Positions 16,852 through 26,119 of a DNA stretch of 52,690 nt are shown here, piece after piece. Made by a program: the position numbers and the translations under genes. Under the pieces are notes generated by a model that worked only from the letters and a program-made list of their open reading frames with translations, had not been told where the DNA came from and did not search any database. The stretch lies in assembly GCA_910584345.1 (NCBI GenBank), contig CAJTZX010000028.1, positions 1 to 52,690 on the forward strand, read 5' to 3'. The DNA comes from an uncultured Eubacterium sp. Its GTDB lineage: Bacteria; Bacillota; Clostridia; Lachnospirales; Lachnospiraceae. Positions within the stretch are counted from its first letter, which is position 1. Every line of letters begins with the position of its first letter.

Positions 16852-18066
16852 TTATCCAACCGGTTTTGCTATTGAAGAGGTTTCAGACACAGAAGCATCT
16901 TTGGTAGGTTCGTCTTCTTGCGGTTCCTCAACACCAAATGCTTTAGCAACAGCTTTTATCATCTTTTTTCCTTCAGGTGAATTTTCATCAAATACCGGAT
17001 TTTCTTCTTCACCATAATTGTGAATAAAGATACCAAGAATATACTGTTCCTGCTCATCCTGGTACCATATGCCGCCCATATTGTAGTTTTCAAAACCAGG
17101 CAGAGACATTAAAGCGGTATTCATTTGATTTATGAGCAAATCAGCAATTGGAAGTTCATCTTTGGATAATGTTTTCTCAAATTTAAAAAAAGCAGAAGAT
17201 TTTTTCTTGTCAAGCGCTTTTTTGATTTTTGCAGGTACAAGATAGATATTTTTCAGCTCTTGGTTATTTTGTACTGCATAGGAGTATTTAACGCCTTTTG
17301 CAGCCGGAAGTGCAGAATCATCCCAATCGTGCGAATTCCGAGAAATATCATCTGTCATATTAAAATTTTGATACTGGCATCTGCCGGACACGTCTGAATA
17401 AATGTCTACCTGATACCATTCGTTATCATCAAGCTGTACCATATCCCAAGAATGATATTCGTTATGTACAATATGGCAATCCATGTCTAACATATTCATA
17501 AACAGGCGGAAAGTCGTTGCATAACCGACGCAGACAGTGTTTTGTCCGGATAAAGCGCCATGTGGTGTAAAGGCTGTAGTGTTGTTGCTACCGGGAAGTG
17601 TCACAGAAGAACCATGCCCTTGTCCGACATTTTTAAACATCCATCGATAAACGGCAAGTTCTTTTTCATAATTGCTCATACCATCTTTGATAATTTTTTT
17701 TATTACATCCGAAGCCATTTGTAAAGTTTCTTTGTCTTCATCACTTAAATTGCTATTGTCGCCGCTTTTATATGCATCAGAAATATGAGTTGTACTACGT
17801 ATTTCATATTGATCCCCAACTTTATATCCATCTTCCTGATAAGTATTTTCTTTTTCTTCTTCTTTTGCCTGACGTTCCAGCTGATTGTCTATAAACTTAT
17901 TAACTTTACGGTTCTGGGAAGCAGACTGGTTGGCTTGAAAGATGTTTAGACCGAGACTGGCAATCAGACATCCCGCAAGAGTTACAGAGACAGCAGCTTT
18001 TGCAGCGGTTTTACTTTTCGAATATTTTTTTTCTGAAATTTCTGATTCGTTCCTTTCGTGATACAT
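16852..18066 (-). CDS. Transglutaminase-like domain protein, membrane anchored
   Basis: About 404 aa. The start is the ATG after AGGAGGAATCAAATC. A short basic cytoplasmic part is followed by one membrane helix (about 26-45), a charged linker and a transglutaminase/protease-like core. The catalytic triad is visible: Cys in GQNTVCVGYATTF, His in EYHSWDMVQ and Asp in EWYQVDIYSD. It may process peptide or sugar chains at the cell wall. It is the upstream member of the O-acylation cluster, 45 bases before the DUF4358 gene. The C-terminal tail is acidic and Pro/Ser-rich. Confidence 0.88.
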   Translation of the reverse strand: MYHERNESEISEKKYSKSKTAAKAAVSVTLAGCLIASLGLNIFQANQSASQNRKVNKFIDNQLERQAKEEEKENTYQEDGYKVGDQYEIRSTTHISDAYKSGDNSNLSDEDKETLQMASDVIKKIIKDGMSNYEKELAVYRWMFKNVGQGHGSSVTLPGSNNTTAFTPHGALSGQNTVCVGYATTFRLFMNMLDMDCHIVHNEYHSWDMVQLDDNEWYQVDIYSDVSGRCQYQNFNMTDDISRNSHDWDDSALPAAKGVKYSYAVQNNQELKNIYLVPAKIKKALDKKKSSAFFKFEKTLSKDELPIADLLINQMNTALMSLPGFENYNMGGIWYQDEQEQYILGIFIHNYGEEENPVFDENSPEGKKMIKAVAKAFGVEEPQEDEPTKDASVSETSSIAKPVG

Positions 18067-18162
18067 GATTTGATTCCTCCTAAATGTTCTGTCAGATGAT
18101 ATGGCAAAATCACCTTTCTTAATTATTAGACGAATAAGAATGTCAATTAGTTTCAGTAAAAA

Positions 18163-18225
18163 GAAAACTTTTATAAAAAAACACTGTCTTTGCTTCAAAA
18201 AGACAGTGTTTTTTTATAAGTTTTC
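18163..18225. terminator. Very long terminator hairpin downstream of lgt
   Basis: A 27-bp stem (GAAAACTT, a 2-base bulge, then ATAAAAAAACACTGTCTTT, with its complement) closes a loop of about 5-7 bases. T-runs in both directions are part of the stem. It ends the lgt transcript before the transglutaminase gene. Confidence 0.85.
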
Positions 18226-18284
18226 TTTTAGGATTTGCGGAAAGAATAATAGCTTAATATGTGGGTTTACTGTAATATTCTTTC

Positions 18285-19052
18285 TTATAATTTTTTAGTG
18301 GAAATGGCAAGTTTTCCTTTTTGAAGTAGATACATAAAAAGAATTCCTAATAGAAGGACAAACACTGAGATCAGCTGAGAAGTTGACCATCCGCCCCACT
18401 CTCCTCGGAAATCGTTTCGAAAGATTTCAATAATAAATCTACCTATACTGTATAAAATCATATACAAAGCACCAACTGTACCGTCTTTTTTTGCTTTAGA
18501 ATCATACCAAAACAGAATACCGGCAATTATAAAATTTCCTGCGCTTGATATCAATTGTGTTGGGATTAACGGGATATTATTCGGCGCAAAATTGGAGTGT
18601 GTATAGATGATATGAAACCACGAATCTGTTTGCTGTCCATAACAGCATCCAGCAAAAAAGCATCCGATCCGGCCAAATCCTTGTGCAACGGATACAGATG
18701 GCATTACAAGGTCGAAATATTGTAGAAAGGAAACTTTTTTTCTTTTACAGTACATATAGCCAAATAAAACTCCGAAAATAATCCCGCCGTAAACCACATA
18801 ACCGTTTTTAAAATTCCATAGAATGGAAGGTGTTTCCAAAATTTGCGGGATACTGACAAGATAGAACAAAAGACGAGTTCCTATGATGGCTCCTGCCAGA
18901 GCACATAATAGAATGCCCCATATAATGTCTTCGCTTAAGCCCTTTTTTTTGGCTCGCAGACAGCAGATAAAATATGCTGCTGCAAAACCAATTCCGATCA
19001 TCAGACCATACATATGGATCGTAATCGGACCGATTTGTATATCATTCAGCAT
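18285..19052 (-). CDS. lgt: Prolipoprotein diacylglyceryl transferase
   Basis: A 255-aa polytopic enzyme that adds diacylglycerol from phosphatidylglycerol to the lipobox cysteine of prelipoproteins, the first step of lipoprotein maturation. Markers are the N-terminal IGPITIHMYGLMIGIGF, the YVVYGGIIFG block and the signature GRIGCFFAGCCYG. About seven membrane helices are visible and the length is normal. It is monocistronic, flanked by terminators. At least two lipoprotein substrates (16309-16806 and 19234-20310) are encoded next to it. Confidence 0.96.
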   Translation of the reverse strand: MLNDIQIGPITIHMYGLMIGIGFAAAYFICCLRAKKKGLSEDIIWGILLCALAGAIIGTRLLFYLVSIPQILETPSILWNFKNGYVVYGGIIFGVLFGYMYCKRKKVSFLQYFDLVMPSVSVAQGFGRIGCFFAGCCYGQQTDSWFHIIYTHSNFAPNNIPLIPTQLISSAGNFIIAGILFWYDSKAKKDGTVGALYMILYSIGRFIIEIFRNDFRGEWGGWSTSQLISVFVLLLGILFMYLLQKGKLAISTKKL

Positions 19053-19121
19053 TGGTCATTCTCCTTAACTATATATTTAGATAATAAATCTGCGTATATA
19101 ATATAGTATACAAGATTTTTT

Positions 19122-19170
19122 AAAACTCGATGCAGGAGTTATAAAAAATGTAACAACTGCATCGAGTTTT
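19122..19170. terminator. Terminator between LppM-like gene and lgt
   Basis: AAAACTCGATGCAG pairs perfectly with CTGCATCGAGTTTT (14 bp) across a 21-base loop. The stem ends in T's on both strands. Confidence 0.75.
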
Positions 19171-19233
19171 GGTTTTTATATATAACAAATATAATTTGAA
19201 GATTTGTTTATTATGTGAAACGTATAAAGATTT

Positions 19234-20310
19234 TCATTGTATTTTAAATTTGGTTATCTTTTGATTGCCTGCTTTATCGGTTACAATAAGATGATAAGTT
19301 CCTTTTTTTGAAACTTTTTTTCCAGTTTTTATTTGGGTACCATTTAACAATGCATTTTTTATTCCACTACCGCCTTTGTCTAAGAAACGGATCGTGCGGG
19401 CTGATTGGTAAGTTTTACCATTTGCAACACCGCTTACAGAAGGCTTTGTTTTATCAATGTGGAATTTTATGCTTTTTTTGTTTCCGTTAATGTCTACAGC
19501 AGTAATATTGTAAATGCCCTCGGCAGATAAAAACAGAGACTCAGATTGCGTTATTTCATCGTTTACTTGTACATGTTCCAAAAGGTTTTCTGATGAAATT
19601 TTTAAAGATACGCCAGTATTATAAGCTTTTCCATGAACAGCGCCATCAAATGTTGGAGCAGTCAGGGAACTGGAAGTGTGAAACAGTGCGTAGAGCCGTT
19701 CCATTTTATCCATTTGTTTTATGTCCCACACTACAGTCTTATGATCTTCTTGAACGGAGCCATTGGTATCGATGACAGAGTAAGGAAAAGTAATTGTCAA
19801 CCGAATATCCATGTTTTGAATTTCTGCATTTAATCTTTGCGCCATTTCTTCGTCGGATGCCAGTAGTTGCTCTAATTCATCGGTAATACCGAATGCGTCA
19901 TCTGATATTTCGTCCAAAGGCATATATATTTTTGCACGCGTGAAATAGTTTGAAGTGAATGTCGTCGAACGCAGATTCTCTTCCATAGAACTGAATTGCT
20001 CATATTCTGAAAGATCGTTAAATTCCATATTTAAATGAAGCGATTTCAAATCTGTGTCATAAATTGTTTCATCTGAAATAGTAATCTCAGCCTGTGGATA
20101 AAGAGTACGATAGTAATTTAAAATAACAGAATCGTCGTCACCAACAAACTGATTCCAAATATCTTTTGTCAAGGAAAAGGTTTCCTCGTAGCTTCCGGAG
20201 CCATCTTCATGAAACGTAATCTTTGTATGATTTGTACATCCGCAAAATATTACGGCAGCAAATATGATTACAAAAATCAGATTAATTTCTTTTTTTATTT
20301 TTCCATTCAT
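19234..20310 (-). CDS. LppM-like lipoprotein with C-terminal Ig-like domain
   Basis: About 358 aa, starting at the ATG after AAAGGAGGAGCTCTT. The lipobox is VIFCGC at about 23-28. The next 200 residues resemble LppM-type lipoproteins (KITFHEDGSGSYEETFSL, then an Asp/Glu-rich region). The last 90 residues form an Ig-like repeat (DKTKPSVSGVANGKTY, FLDKGGSGIKNALLNGT, TDKAGNQKITKF) found in surface proteins of Clostridia. It is probably anchored outside the membrane; its function is unknown. Confidence 0.82.
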   Translation of the reverse strand: MNGKIKKEINLIFVIIFAAVIFCGCTNHTKITFHEDGSGSYEETFSLTKDIWNQFVGDDDSVILNYYRTLYPQAEITISDETIYDTDLKSLHLNMEFNDLSEYEQFSSMEENLRSTTFTSNYFTRAKIYMPLDEISDDAFGITDELEQLLASDEEMAQRLNAEIQNMDIRLTITFPYSVIDTNGSVQEDHKTVVWDIKQMDKMERLYALFHTSSSLTAPTFDGAVHGKAYNTGVSLKISSENLLEHVQVNDEITQSESLFLSAEGIYNITAVDINGNKKSIKFHIDKTKPSVSGVANGKTYQSARTIRFLDKGGSGIKNALLNGTQIKTGKKVSKKGTYHLIVTDKAGNQKITKFKIQ

Positions 20311-20795
20311 AAGAGCTCCTCCTTTGTGCAATTTCAGATTTTATTAATAATACAATAGCATACCTTTCTCTTATCTACAAGACTTTTTTGGTAAATAGTA
20401 GACAGAATAATATCTACTGTACTGTCCAATAAAAGGGCTAGGATCGCTTTTATGCGAACATGAACCGTTTTTGATGGATCAGTTCAAATGCCTGTGTAAT
20501 CCACGTCTGTGAATGCAGCAGGAGAAAAAGATTGATGCAAATGAAACTTTGCAACTACCGTCGAATTACTCAATGGAGGAAAAGGCTAAAAATGTTAATT
20601 CCTCCATAGAATTGCTGTATTAATTTGGAAATTTTGCAGGAAAACAATTCATTCGACAAAAAAAATGATGAAATTCCTGCAAACCAAATTAGATTTCTAT
20701 TTTTATAAAATTAGGAAATAGGTTTGATTACGTCCTTTTACTTTATTTGGTCAGAAAATATAGTTTTGTATCAGTTGAAGTGAGCGTGTTTCATT
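20311..20795. other. Gene-free, hairpin-rich intergenic region
   Basis: No gene was found. Between about 20445 and 20690 several inverted pairs follow one another: TCGC/GCGA, TGGAT/ATCCA, GCAAA/TTTGC, TGGAGGAA/TTCCTCCA (20574-20605) and a compound stem TAATTTGG + TTTGCAGGAA with its exact complement (20621-20691). This density of hairpins suggests a structured RNA or the remains of a mobile element. The minus-strand frames are short and broken, so a decayed gene is also possible. Confidence 0.5.
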
Positions 20796-21668
20796 CTAAT
20801 TATCTGTTGTAATTTTCTTTGTTTCTGTCTGATGACGATTATTTTTATTCTCATTTGATTGTATAAGATGGGATAAAGGTTGGAACGTATATCCCATATC
20901 CTCCCATTTTGACAGCAGTTCATCTAAAATTTCACCATTTGTTTTGGAAGTGCTGTGCAAAAGAACGATAGCACCTGGATGAATTCTTCCGGTCAGTTTT
21001 GCGAATGCTTCTTCATGGGAAGGCTGACGATCTTCATACCAATCTACATAAGCAAGACTCCAAAAAAAAGTATGATATCCGAGTTCCTTTGCCATTTTCA
21101 AATTCACAGCGCTATATTTCCCCTGTGGAGGACGATAATATTTAGCCATTTCTTCTCCGGTAATCTGCTGAAACAAAGCGGCATTATCATCCAGTTCTTT
21201 TTGGAAAGATTCTTTTGTTGCAATCGAAGACATATCCGGGTGATGATATGTATGGTTGCCGATGACATGGCCTTCTGCAAGTATTTGTTTTACCAGATCT
21301 GGGCTTGATTCCAGAAAATGACCGACTACGAAAAATGTCCCTTTTGCGTTATGCTTTTTTAATGCTTGTAGTATCGGTTTTGTATTTCCATTTTCGTAGC
21401 CGCAGTCAAATGTCAAATAGATAACTTTTTCTTTGCTGTCTCCTAAATAATAAGTATCATACTGTTTCAATGCATCTGCTGTGACATTGCCAGAGGGCTG
21501 CTGTTCAGAGCCATTCTCAGCAAAACCGAGTCCCCAGTTTTCAGCTTGCGGTACGATGGCGTAGGTACTTTGCCATTGTTTGATTCCGGATGCGGTAGTG
21601 CGTCCGATAAGAAAAGCAGCAGCAAGTGCACAAACGGTTAGAAATGTTTTTAATTTTTTTTGATTCAT
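20796..21668 (-). CDS. pdaA: Polysaccharide deacetylase, PdaA-like
   Basis: About 290 aa. A signal/anchor helix (about 8-27) is followed by a NodB-type deacetylase domain. Motif 1 is YLTFDCGYENGNT, motif 2 is GNHTYHHPDM (the metal-binding histidines), motif 3 is YYRPPQGKYS, and the final motif is HPGAIVLLHSTSKTNGE. The layout matches PdaA, the N-acetylmuramic-acid deacetylase that makes muramic delta-lactam in spore cortex. Motif 1 has Asp-Cys where most NodB enzymes have Asp-Asp. The start is uncertain: the ATG at 21668 or a TTG two codons earlier, neither with a strong ribosome site. Confidence 0.88.
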   Translation of the reverse strand: MNQKKLKTFLTVCALAAAFLIGRTTASGIKQWQSTYAIVPQAENWGLGFAENGSEQQPSGNVTADALKQYDTYYLGDSKEKVIYLTFDCGYENGNTKPILQALKKHNAKGTFFVVGHFLESSPDLVKQILAEGHVIGNHTYHHPDMSSIATKESFQKELDDNAALFQQITGEEMAKYYRPPQGKYSAVNLKMAKELGYHTFFWSLAYVDWYEDRQPSHEEAFAKLTGRIHPGAIVLLHSTSKTNGEILDELLSKWEDMGYTFQPLSHLIQSNENKNNRHQTETKKITTDN

Positions 21669-21743
21669 TGACAATCCGCAATGTTATTCTTATCTTTATA
21701 TATGTTAGAAATACACATATTATGATTCAGCCTGCTTGCAAAT

Positions 21744-22514
21744 TTAGGAGTTCTTATATATTTTACGCTTTTGCTGATGTGAAATAAGTCTGATAAATAG
21801 CGACTGTGGAAGAAAACGTCCGAAAAAAACAACGCATTTTATTTGCATCGTTGGAATAATCACGATTTGACGTTTTTTCATCTGTTTTAATGCATAGGCA
21901 GCACATGAGCTGGCGCTGATACCTGGAAGGCTGAATTCCACATTTGCGTTATAATTAAATTCTGTATGGACCGGTCCCGGGCAAAGGCAGCCTATATATA
22001 CATTGCTGTGACATTCTTTTAATTCCATGGCAGCAGCTCGTGTAAGACTTGTGACATACGATTTTGTCGCATAATAGGTCGCCATATAAGATCCAGACGG
22101 AGTCAAACCTGCACAAGAGGCTACATTCAAAAGATAACCATGATCTGCTTTTTGCATTTTTTGTAGTATTCGTTTGGTAAAAAAATGAACTGCACGTACA
22201 TTTAATCCGATCATTTGCAGTTCTTTATCAAGACTGCTGACAATAAAAGGCCCGCAATCGCCGATTCCAGCATTATTAATGAATATTTCTATAGGTTTGT
22301 CCTCGATTTGTTTATATATGCGTCTGCATTGATCCAAATCTGTTAGATCAGCAATTAGAATTTCACATTTGGTTGGAAGCTGTTTTGTAAGATTTTCCAA
22401 ACGTTTTTGTCTGCGTGCAATTAATACGAGGTTGTATCCTTGTTTTGCAAGCTTTTTCGCAAATGCAGCTCCAATACCTGAACTTGCACCTGTAATTACT
22501 GCATATTTTTTCAT
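21744..22514 (-). CDS. Short-chain dehydrogenase/reductase
   Basis: A 256-aa classical SDR. The cofactor motif is TGASSGIG (8-15), followed by ARRQKRLE, NNAGIG, NVASCAG (catalytic Ser) and YYATKSYV (Tyr and Lys). The Arg pair after the first strand suggests NADPH. It resembles YqjQ/DltE-like reductases with unknown substrate. It overlaps the permease gene upstream by 4 bp (ATGA), so the two are translationally coupled. Confidence 0.9.
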   Translation of the reverse strand: MKKYAVITGASSGIGAAFAKKLAKQGYNLVLIARRQKRLENLTKQLPTKCEILIADLTDLDQCRRIYKQIEDKPIEIFINNAGIGDCGPFIVSSLDKELQMIGLNVRAVHFFTKRILQKMQKADHGYLLNVASCAGLTPSGSYMATYYATKSYVTSLTRAAAMELKECHSNVYIGCLCPGPVHTEFNYNANVEFSLPGISASSCAAYALKQMKKRQIVIIPTMQIKCVVFFGRFLPQSLFIRLISHQQKRKIYKNS

Positions 22515-23671
22515 AGTTTCTCCTTTTTATTATGATCTGTTTTATTTGTATCTATTTTACAAAATTCTTTGATATCGTTTGTAATTTCATTCATACACCA
22601 AATTAGATGGTCAAAGGCGCCGGCTTCATAAAAGGTAGTTAAAATCATTCCAACCGGAATGGCAATAATCATGCCGGTTACTCCCTTTATTTTGTATCCG
22701 ATAAACATAAAAAATAATGTAGTAAATGGATCCAGGCCAACAGATTCCCCGACTAATTTAGGCTGTATCAGTTGATGTACTACTAGGGATACCGCATATA
22801 AAACGATCATTCCAACAGCAGTAGCGATATTTCCAGAGAAAATTTTTATAACAGCCCATGGAATCAATACAGTGCCGGTACCAAAGACCGGGAGCATATC
22901 TAGAAAGGCAATGCCAAATCCAATGAGCCAAGCATAATTTACACCGATAATCATAAGTCCAATCATAATTACAATATAGATAACGATCATAATTTTAAAT
23001 TGTGCCTTAAAATATCCGCCGACTGCACGAAGCATATGATTATAGATCAGCCTTGTTTTATCATGTACAGAAGCCGGAATATGGCGTTTTAGGGCTGACA
23101 TAAGCCGATCTCTGTCTGCAATAAAAAAGTACGTTGCTAATAGCCCCATGATAACGCTGACTAATATATCCGGAATACTTGTTGCAAAACCGCTGATCGC
23201 TGAAAATGTCGGTTCTTTATAATCACTGACAAGGCTGCCAAGCGTATCTTGTAACAAAGAACTTAGTTCTTCAACGTTTATATTTGATAAAGCAGGTATT
23301 TTATGCAATAGGGACTGCAGGTGATTAAACGCGGCAGCCAATTCAATTCCTGCATTTTCATACATCGTTGGAAGATAATCCATAAATCCACGGATGCCCG
23401 CTGCAAGGAGTGCACCTGTTCCATAGCAGGCAAAAACAATCAACGTAATTACAAGCACAATTGTTAGAAAAGTTCCATACTTTCGTTTTATTTTCAGTTT
23501 TTTTTCTAAAAAGCGAACCAAAGGATTAGCGATAAGAGATAAAATAAATCCAATCACAAAAGGCATAAAAAACACTATAAGTTTGGGCAAAATAAAAATC
23601 AGACAAAATAAAATCAGAATAAATGCAGCTAAATTGCATAAAATTTTTAAATATTTTATGGATTGTTTCAT
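22511..23671 (-). CDS. ytvI: AI-2E family permease, YtvI-type sporulation membrane protein
   Basis: A 386-aa polytopic protein of the AI-2E transporter family. The N-terminal helices (LAAFILILFCLIFILPKLI and FVIGFILSLIANPLVRFLE), the central soluble segment, and the C-terminal block LIQPKLVGESVGLDPFTTLF are typical. Within that family the N-terminus and length fit YtvI of spore formers. It is coupled to the SDR by a 4-bp overlap. The assignment to YtvI rather than another AI-2E member is by resemblance. Confidence 0.85.
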   Translation of the reverse strand: MKQSIKYLKILCNLAAFILILFCLIFILPKLIVFFMPFVIGFILSLIANPLVRFLEKKLKIKRKYGTFLTIVLVITLIVFACYGTGALLAAGIRGFMDYLPTMYENAGIELAAAFNHLQSLLHKIPALSNINVEELSSLLQDTLGSLVSDYKEPTFSAISGFATSIPDILVSVIMGLLATYFFIADRDRLMSALKRHIPASVHDKTRLIYNHMLRAVGGYFKAQFKIMIVIYIVIMIGLMIIGVNYAWLIGFGIAFLDMLPVFGTGTVLIPWAVIKIFSGNIATAVGMIVLYAVSLVVHQLIQPKLVGESVGLDPFTTLFFMFIGYKIKGVTGMIIAIPVGMILTTFYEAGAFDHLIWCMNEITNDIKEFCKIDTNKTDHNKKEKL

Positions 23672-24031
23672 AAATAAATACCAGCCTCTCTTTTCTTAAA
23701 TTAACGGACGCAGGATGCTGCGTTCATTAACATAAGGAAGTATAACACAAAATAATTTTGCTGCCAATGTCTGGTACGTTAAAATTGCATGTTTAAGTAA
23801 ATCTTCATATTTATTTTAGAATCTCATAATGTTTGAAAGAAATATTTGATATAAATACCTTTTTGTTGAATAAATGAAAAATCACAGTTACTATACAGTT
23901 ACAAAAGAATTGCTTTTTATGTCGCATTTGACTAATGTAGTATTTCTTTCTGCACTAAACACGCAGACTGTTTCGGGAAAATCCAGAGTTTGTTTGGAAA
24001 AAGTGGTGTAATACAAAGGAGGAACTATCAG
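23672..24031. other. Intergenic region between divergent ytvI and recombinase
   Basis: This holds the promoters of two divergent genes and no other gene. A direct repeat of CAGTTAC (near 23884 and 23896) lies upstream of the recombinase. AAAGGAGGAAC just before 24032 is its ribosome site. Confidence 0.55.
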
Positions 24032-24607
24032 ATGGTAACATCACCAATTCGCACAAAAGAGGAAATAGAAAAGATGAAAGAATATTATTTAACAAAAAAA
24101 GATTATCGGGATTATACGTTGTTTGTGATTGGGATAAACACAGCACTTCGGATTAGCGATTTGCTGAATCTGAAATGGTATGACGTTTACGATACACAGA
24201 CACGTAGATATAAAAACCATATTGATATTTATGAACAAAAGACAAAAAAACATGCTGTAATTGCTTTAAATTCCAGCTGTATTACTGCTTTTAAGTTATT
24301 AAAAAGAAATAAACCTTTTAAACGGAGTGATGAATATATTTTTAGCAGCGGAAAAAGCGGGTATCAGAGTTTGTCTAGAAATCGTGCTTATCATGTTATT
24401 AAAGAGGCCGCGCAAGCCAGTCATGTTGAAGGAAATATCAGTTGCCATTCGTTGCGTAAGACGTTTGGCTATCATGCCTGGAAAATGGGAACACCGACTG
24501 CATTAATTATGAATATCTACAACCATTCCAGTATTGAAATTACAAAACGTTATTTATCAATTTGTCAGGATGATAAAGACGCTTTATACAATTCCATGAA
24601 TTTGTAA
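24032..24607 (+). CDS. Compact tyrosine recombinase/integrase
   Basis: About 191 aa. It contains essentially only the catalytic domain: Arg I in NTALRISDLLNLKW, a lysine in QKTKKHAV, the HxLR box HSLRKTF, a final His in NHSS and the nucleophile Tyr in ITKRYLSI. The N-terminal core-binding domain of XerC/D-type enzymes is almost absent. The start follows AAAGGAGGAACTATCAG. It is a lone plus-strand gene amid minus-strand genes. No obvious phage or ICE genes flank it. It could resolve dimers of the replicon, act at an unrecognised att site, or be a leftover of an element. Confidence 0.88.
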   Translation: MVTSPIRTKEEIEKMKEYYLTKKDYRDYTLFVIGINTALRISDLLNLKWYDVYDTQTRRYKNHIDIYEQKTKKHAVIALNSSCITAFKLLKRNKPFKRSDEYIFSSGKSGYQSLSRNRAYHVIKEAAQASHVEGNISCHSLRKTFGYHAWKMGTPTALIMNIYNHSSIEITKRYLSICQDDKDALYNSMNL

Positions 24608-24665
24608 TCGGATGATATAAAGAAATGAAAATAATCATACCACATTCCCCAGACAGCATACGTAA

Positions 24666-24701
24666 AATTACAGAACAGTTTGGTTGAGCTATTCTGTAAT
24701 T
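24666..24701 (+). terminator. Hairpin after the recombinase
   Basis: AATTACAGAACAG pairs with CTATTCTGTAATT, one mismatch, 10-base loop. A T-run is lacking, so terminator function is likely but not certain. Confidence 0.55.
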
Positions 24702-24776
24702 ACGAGAAGCTATTGAAATCGTCTATGACAATGGGATTTTTGCTTTTAGGGTTTACGTTTTTCTCGAAACAGCGAA

Positions 24777-24816
24777 AATACCCTTGACGTGGCATAAAGC
24801 CGGTCAGGGGTATTTG
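24777..24816 (-). terminator. aroB terminator
   Basis: On the minus strand AAATACCCCTGAC and GTCAAGGGTATTT pair with one mismatch, followed by TTCG; T's are in the stem end. It lies about 55 bases past the aroB stop. Confidence 0.75.
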
Positions 24817-24871
24817 TAATCACGATTCTTAAAAATGGCAGTTTGTACGGATATCGTTTAGACAGATACCG

Positions 24872-26014
24872 TTATTGCGTAAATAATTCAGACGATAGTT
24901 CGGGCATATTCATGATAATTTTTCGAGCAGTTTCTTCTTTTACTGGTATTGCAAATACATTATCTGTATATTCTACAATCTGCCCAATTCCATTTTGAAT
25001 CACAAAGCGAAGCGTTCCGTTTTTAACTTTTTTGTCGGTGTATAATTTTTTTACAAGTTCTTCTCTGTTGATATAAGAAGGTATTGCAACGGGCAGCCGA
25101 GCTTTTTTAAGTAAATTTATCATTTCATTTTGCTCTTCTTTTGTCAGATAACCAAATTGGTAAGAAAGTTCTGCTTCTGCAGCTAGACCAATGGACAGAG
25201 CTTCCCCATGCAGCAGCTTGTAATTACTGACTGTTTCGATGGCACGTCCTATTGTATGGCCTAGATTCAAAGTTTCACGCAGGCCTGTTTCACGTTCATC
25301 TTTCATAACTACATTATATTTAATCCTGCAGTTTTCCTGAGCAATATGTTCACAGACATCAGGATTAAAAGTCCATATCTGATCGATATGCTGTTTTAGA
25401 TAATCAAAAAAGTCATGATCTGCCAGGCATGCATGTTTGATCGTTTCTGCCAGACCGCTTGCGATCTGCCTTTGTGGAAGTGTCTGCCAAGCTGCAATAT
25501 CTACATATACTTTTTTCGGCTGATAAAACAGGCCAATCAGATTTGTTGCAAGTGGCGTATCGACGGCAGTTTTGCCACCTACAGAAGCGTCAGCTGCGGC
25601 AAGTAATGTTGTTGCATAATTAATAAATGGAACGCCTCTTCCATAGGTTCCAGCTATAAATCCTGCCAAATCAGTAACAACTCCTCCACCTATGGCAAGA
25701 ATACAGCAATCTCTGCGATATCCTTTTACTAACATGGCGTCTTCAATCGTTTCTTTTGTCCTCCGTGTTTTACTTTTTTCACCAGCATCAAAAATAAACA
25801 AGTCTGCCTGATAACCTGCTTGTATCAGCTGCATGTATATGTTTTCAGCATAAAGATCTTTTACAATGTGGTCTGTAATAATAGCAAATTTTTGGATATC
25901 TCCTACAAGACCATTTTTTATATCGCAGATCAGCTTAGGTTCCAGTTTATAACCTGTTTCAATTTCGTAGCTGTCGTCAACAATTTTTTTTAATGATACA
26001 TAAAAATTATGCAT
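24872..26014 (-). CDS. aroB: 3-dehydroquinate synthase
   Basis: A 380-aa AroB, converting DAHP to 3-dehydroquinate in the shikimate pathway with NAD and a divalent metal. Markers are IGGGVVTDLAGFIAGTYGRG, the DASVGGKTAVD block, GLAETIKHACLAD, and the metal-binding HTIGRA and LLHGEALSIGL histidines. The start is at the ATG after CAGGAGGCAATT; the frame extends upstream without a ribosome site. It is isolated from other shikimate genes, which is unusual because aro genes are often clustered. Members of this fold also make sugar-derived rings, but the motifs fit true AroB. Confidence 0.93.
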   Translation of the reverse strand: MHNFYVSLKKIVDDSYEIETGYKLEPKLICDIKNGLVGDIQKFAIITDHIVKDLYAENIYMQLIQAGYQADLFIFDAGEKSKTRRTKETIEDAMLVKGYRRDCCILAIGGGVVTDLAGFIAGTYGRGVPFINYATTLLAAADASVGGKTAVDTPLATNLIGLFYQPKKVYVDIAAWQTLPQRQIASGLAETIKHACLADHDFFDYLKQHIDQIWTFNPDVCEHIAQENCRIKYNVVMKDERETGLRETLNLGHTIGRAIETVSNYKLLHGEALSIGLAAEAELSYQFGYLTKEEQNEMINLLKKARLPVAIPSYINREELVKKLYTDKKVKNGTLRFVIQNGIGQIVEYTDNVFAIPVKEETARKIIMNMPELSSELFTQ

Positions 26015-26119
26015 AATTGCCTCCTGTTTTCGTAATGATTTCTCTATCGTTCTCTTGAACGATAATAAGCAGATATGAAGTAGTATACCATAATTTGGGA
26101 TAATTGGCATGTGGGAAAA

